Shown in pieces: positions 61,665-64,000 of a DNA stretch of 64,000 nt. Location: positions 55,800-119,799 of the forward strand of contig DATGJP010000050.1 of the NCBI GenBank assembly GCA_035295125.1. The letters run 5' to 3'. A program made the translations under genes and the position numbers. The first letter of the stretch is position 1; every line of letters begins with the position of its first letter. The stretch comes from JAICMB01 sp035295125. GTDB taxonomy: Bacteria > Acidobacteriota > Terriglobia > Bryobacterales > Bryobacteraceae. The notes under the pieces are model-generated. The model did not search any database. It was not told the DNA's origin and worked only from the letters and a program-made list of their open reading frames with translations.

Positions 61665-64000
61665 ATGGCTCTCAAAAAACTTACCGGCCTCTTGATTTTC
61701 GCCGCTGCTGTGGTTGTTGCCGCTCGTGAATCTTCGATCTTCCCGTTGCTCCGAAGCACGGTCGCGCTCGGCAAGCAGGACGCCGGCTTTTATTTGCTGC
61801 CGACCAATCAGCTTCTCCGTCCCTGGGGCGAGCAGGCGTTGATCAAGGGCCGGCCGGTCGATCTCGCCTTCGATTCCAGGAAGCGGACGATTGCCGTACT
61901 GAACACACGCAGCGTGATGTTGTTCGACGCAACGTCGGGGGCGCAGTTGGCCGATATCCGCACCAAGGCGACGTCGTATACCGGCATTGCGTTTCGCCCC
62001 GGTGATCGCGAGCTCTGGGCCAGCGAGACGTCGGGCGGCGGTCCGGACAGCATCTTTATACAGAGGCTCAACGAAAACGGATCGCCGGGTGAGATTGAGC
62101 GCATCGATCTGCCAGGTCACCCGCAACCGTGCGGAATCGCGTTTTCAGCAGACGGAAACTTCGTTTACATTGCGATGAGCCGGCTGGGCCAGGTGGACGT
62201 TTTCGACGCCAGCCGACGAACCATCGTGCGTTCCATCGATACGGGCAATGTGCCGTTTGGTGTGGCGTTCGCCGTGAAGAGAGACAGAGTTTTTGTAACG
62301 AATCGCGGCGGACGGCGCTCCGATGGGCACGAAACAACGGCGCCGTCGAGCGGCACGGCTGTCATCACCGACCCGGTCACGGGCACGACAACATCGGGGA
62401 GCGTCACCGTGATCGAACTCAAAAGCGGAAAAACGCGGGAGGTTTCGGTTGGGCTTGCGCCATCGCTCATGGCGCTGAACTCTGACGAATCGCTGCTCGC
62501 GGTGGCCAATGGGCACTCCGATTCGGTGTCGGTCCTCAATACCAGCGACCTGACGCGCACCGACGTGAAGATTCCGGCGTATCCCGAGGGCACCTTGGGC
62601 AGCCAGCCGATCGCTCTGGTTTTCTCACCCGAGGGCGATCGACTGTACGTCGCGTGCGCTGGGAATAACGCCGTGGCGGTGCTGACGAGAGCTGGGAAAA
62701 CCTGGAAGGTTGCGGGAGCAGTGCCCGCGGGATGGTTTCCAACGGCGCTCGCGATTGACAGCGCCGGAGTCCTCAGGGTTCTCAACATCAAGGGGGTCGG
62801 CAACACCGCCGATGGAAAAGGCGGGTTTAATTCGAGACAGTACGAGGGATCGCTGCTGAAGATTCCTGCTCCACTCCCGGCGCAGATCGCGGCAGGGACG
62901 CGCGAGGTGATGGCGGCGAACAGCCCGAAATACGAGAGCGGCGGTGGAATTTCGAACCTGAGTTCGCTCGGCATCAAGCACGTCTTTTTCATTGTGAAAG
63001 AGAACCGCACCTACGACCAGGTGTTCGGCGATATGGCGAAGGGCAATAGTGATCCGAAGCTCGTCATGTACGGTCGCGACGTCACGCCAAACCACCATGC
63101 GCTAGCCGAGAAGTACGTGCTTCTGGATAATTTCGATTGCGGCGGCGCCATCAGCTTCGACGGTCATCAGTGGCTGATGCAGGCATTTGTCAGCGATTAT
63201 GTGGAGCGGGCGTTTGCTGCCTCGCCGCGCGGTTATGCCTGGAATATGGCGGACGCGCTGACGGTTTCGCCCGCCGGTTTCTTCTGGCAGGCGGGCAATA
63301 AGCCGCTGTCGGTTCGCATCTACGGCGAATTCTCGCTGCCCATCATTTGGGATGCCGTCACCCAGAACCCGGTGGACATTACCGAGAAGCAGGAACTGTC
63401 GTGGAGCGATTACTGGAAGTTGTACAAGTCGGGCAAATGGCGGGAATCGGTCGGCTCGCGCAGCGGTGTTCCCGCGCTGCAAAAATACATCGATCCGCAT
63501 TATCCGAGCGATTCGACCAGCATCCCCGACCAGATGCGCGCCGATGAGTTTTTGCGCGAATTGGCGGGTTTCGAGAAGACGGACAATCTGCCGAACCTTT
63601 CGGTCATTACGCTGAACAGTGACCACACGAACGGGAAACGGCCGGGTTCACCGACGCCGCGCGCCATGGTGGCAGATGACGACCTCGCGCTCGGACGCAT
63701 GGTGGAAGGGGTTTCCAAGAGCCGGTTTTGGGCGAGCAGCTTGATTTTGGTGGTCGAAGACGATGCTCAGGACGGCGTCGATCACGTCGATGGCCATCGG
63801 ACCGTAGCGCTGGCCATTGGACCACACATTCGCCGGGCCGCGGTGGATTCGAACAACTACAACCACGAAAGCATGGTGCGCACGATTCAGGAAATCTTCG
63901 AGATCCCGCAGAAAACACGTTTTCTGGCGGCGGCGCGCGCCATGCACAGCGTGTTCACGAGCGACGCCGACGTTTCCGGTTATCAACACCTCACACCGGA
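61665..64000 (+). CDS. Exported beta-propeller and phosphoesterase-domain protein, 3' truncated
   Basis: At least 778 residues; no stop before the window edge. GAGGAA lies six bases before the ATG and a signal peptide follows (LTGLLIFAAAVVVAA). Residues about 30-400 form a YVTN/YncE-like beta-propeller (PVDLAFDSRKRTIAVLNTRS, GIAFSADGNFVYIAMSRLGQV). From about 445 comes a phospholipase C/phosphoesterase-type domain, HVFFIVKENRTYDQVFGDM, NFDCGGAISFDGHQWL and near the end LILVVEDDAQDGVDHVDGH. It presumably hydrolyses phosphate esters outside the cell. Confidence 0.88.
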   Translation, partial: MALKKLTGLLIFAAAVVVAARESSIFPLLRSTVALGKQDAGFYLLPTNQLLRPWGEQALIKGRPVDLAFDSRKRTIAVLNTRSVMLFDATSGAQLADIRTKATSYTGIAFRPGDRELWASETSGGGPDSIFIQRLNENGSPGEIERIDLPGHPQPCGIAFSADGNFVYIAMSRLGQVDVFDASRRTIVRSIDTGNVPFGVAFAVKRDRVFVTNRGGRRSDGHETTAPSSGTAVITDPVTGTTTSGSVTVIELKSGKTREVSVGLAPSLMALNSDESLLAVANGHSDSVSVLNTSDLTRTDVKIPAYPEGTLGSQPIALVFSPEGDRLYVACAGNNAVAVLTRAGKTWKVAGAVPAGWFPTALAIDSAGVLRVLNIKGVGNTADGKGGFNSRQYEGSLLKIPAPLPAQIAAGTREVMAANSPKYESGGGISNLSSLGIKHVFFIVKENRTYDQVFGDMAKGNSDPKLVMYGRDVTPNHHALAEKYVLLDNFDCGGAISFDGHQWLMQAFVSDYVERAFAASPRGYAWNMADALTVSPAGFFWQAGNKPLSVRIYGEFSLPIIWDAVTQNPVDITEKQELSWSDYWKLYKSGKWRESVGSRSGVPALQKYIDPHYPSDSTSIPDQMRADEFLRELAGFEKTDNLPNLSVITLNSDHTNGKRPGSPTPRAMVADDDLALGRMVEGVSKSRFWASSLILVVEDDAQDGVDHVDGHRTVALAIGPHIRRAAVDSNNYNHESMVRTIQEIFEIPQKTRFLAAARAMHSVFTSDADVSGYQHLTP

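Noticed and set aside
62165..63010. 281-codon open frame on the minus strand
   Set aside because: Antisense to the propeller/phosphoesterase gene, and the translation has no recognisable structure.

Overview
The window is a GC-rich bacterial chromosome segment that looks like Acidobacteriota, most likely a Solibacter/Bryobacter-type soil organism. This is inferred from gene families that are characteristic of that group: three orphan MacB-like ADOP permeases (one paired with a PadR regulator), an Oar-like carboxypeptidase-regulatory/TonB receptor, a VWFA-related acidobacterial protein, a DUF1592/DUF1552 pair, an S8 peptidase ending in VWGTN repeats, and families of short palindromic repeats in the gaps. 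No rRNA, tRNA, CRISPR array, transposase or phage gene was recognised.

Layout. 1-5750: DUF1592 (5' end outside the window) and DUF1552 exported proteins, then a convergent multicopper oxidase/phosphotriesterase-like pair. 5878-13484: an ADOP permease, a TonB receptor, an S4-type pseudouridine synthase and an acetamidase/formamidase-like protein. 13456-18771 (minus): a membrane HD-GYP/GAF/GGDEF c-di-GMP protein directly followed by two peptide-type ABC permeases, a repeat-filled gap and one ABC ATPase. 19055-24307 (minus): a very compact five-gene operon with two tandem alkaline-phosphatase-superfamily proteins, a ribbon-helix-helix protein, a membrane protein and a sulfotransferase; a sulfatase-fold/TPR protein diverges from it with only six bases between start codons. 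26080-27373: a sensorless sigma-54 activator and a PilZ protein. 27501-39679: small exported proteins, a metallo-beta-lactamase-fold hydrolase, a DHA2 efflux pump, a cytidylate-kinase-like protein, a VWA protein, rhomboid, a second ADOP, TPR proteins, an alpha/beta hydrolase with a divergent MmyB-type regulator, and DoxX.

39970-47287 (plus): a cytochrome c maturation (System I) cluster, ccmE-F-H, a CcmI-like zinc-ribbon protein, an exported CarboxypepD_reg-like protein, ccmA-B-C-D and an Ig-like protein. Its CcmE has CxxxY where HxxxY is usual, although a CcmH is present, and a 90-bp palindromic element splits the operon. 47469-57593 (minus): a subtilisin-like protease, TPR and zinc-ribbon/LamG-like proteins, CarD with a recognisable promoter, an NCS1 nucleobase transporter, a third ADOP and its PadR. 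57657-61582 (minus): a DUF1015 protein, a TadE-like protein, lgt-lspA and a VapBC-like pair. The window ends inside a long exported beta-propeller/phosphoesterase gene on the plus strand (61665 onward).

The best candidates for something undescribed are the compact phosphodiesterase/RHH/membrane-protein/sulfotransferase operon, the CxxxY-type CcmE coexisting with a Cys-rich CcmH, and the strings of palindromes that sit inside otherwise tight operons.
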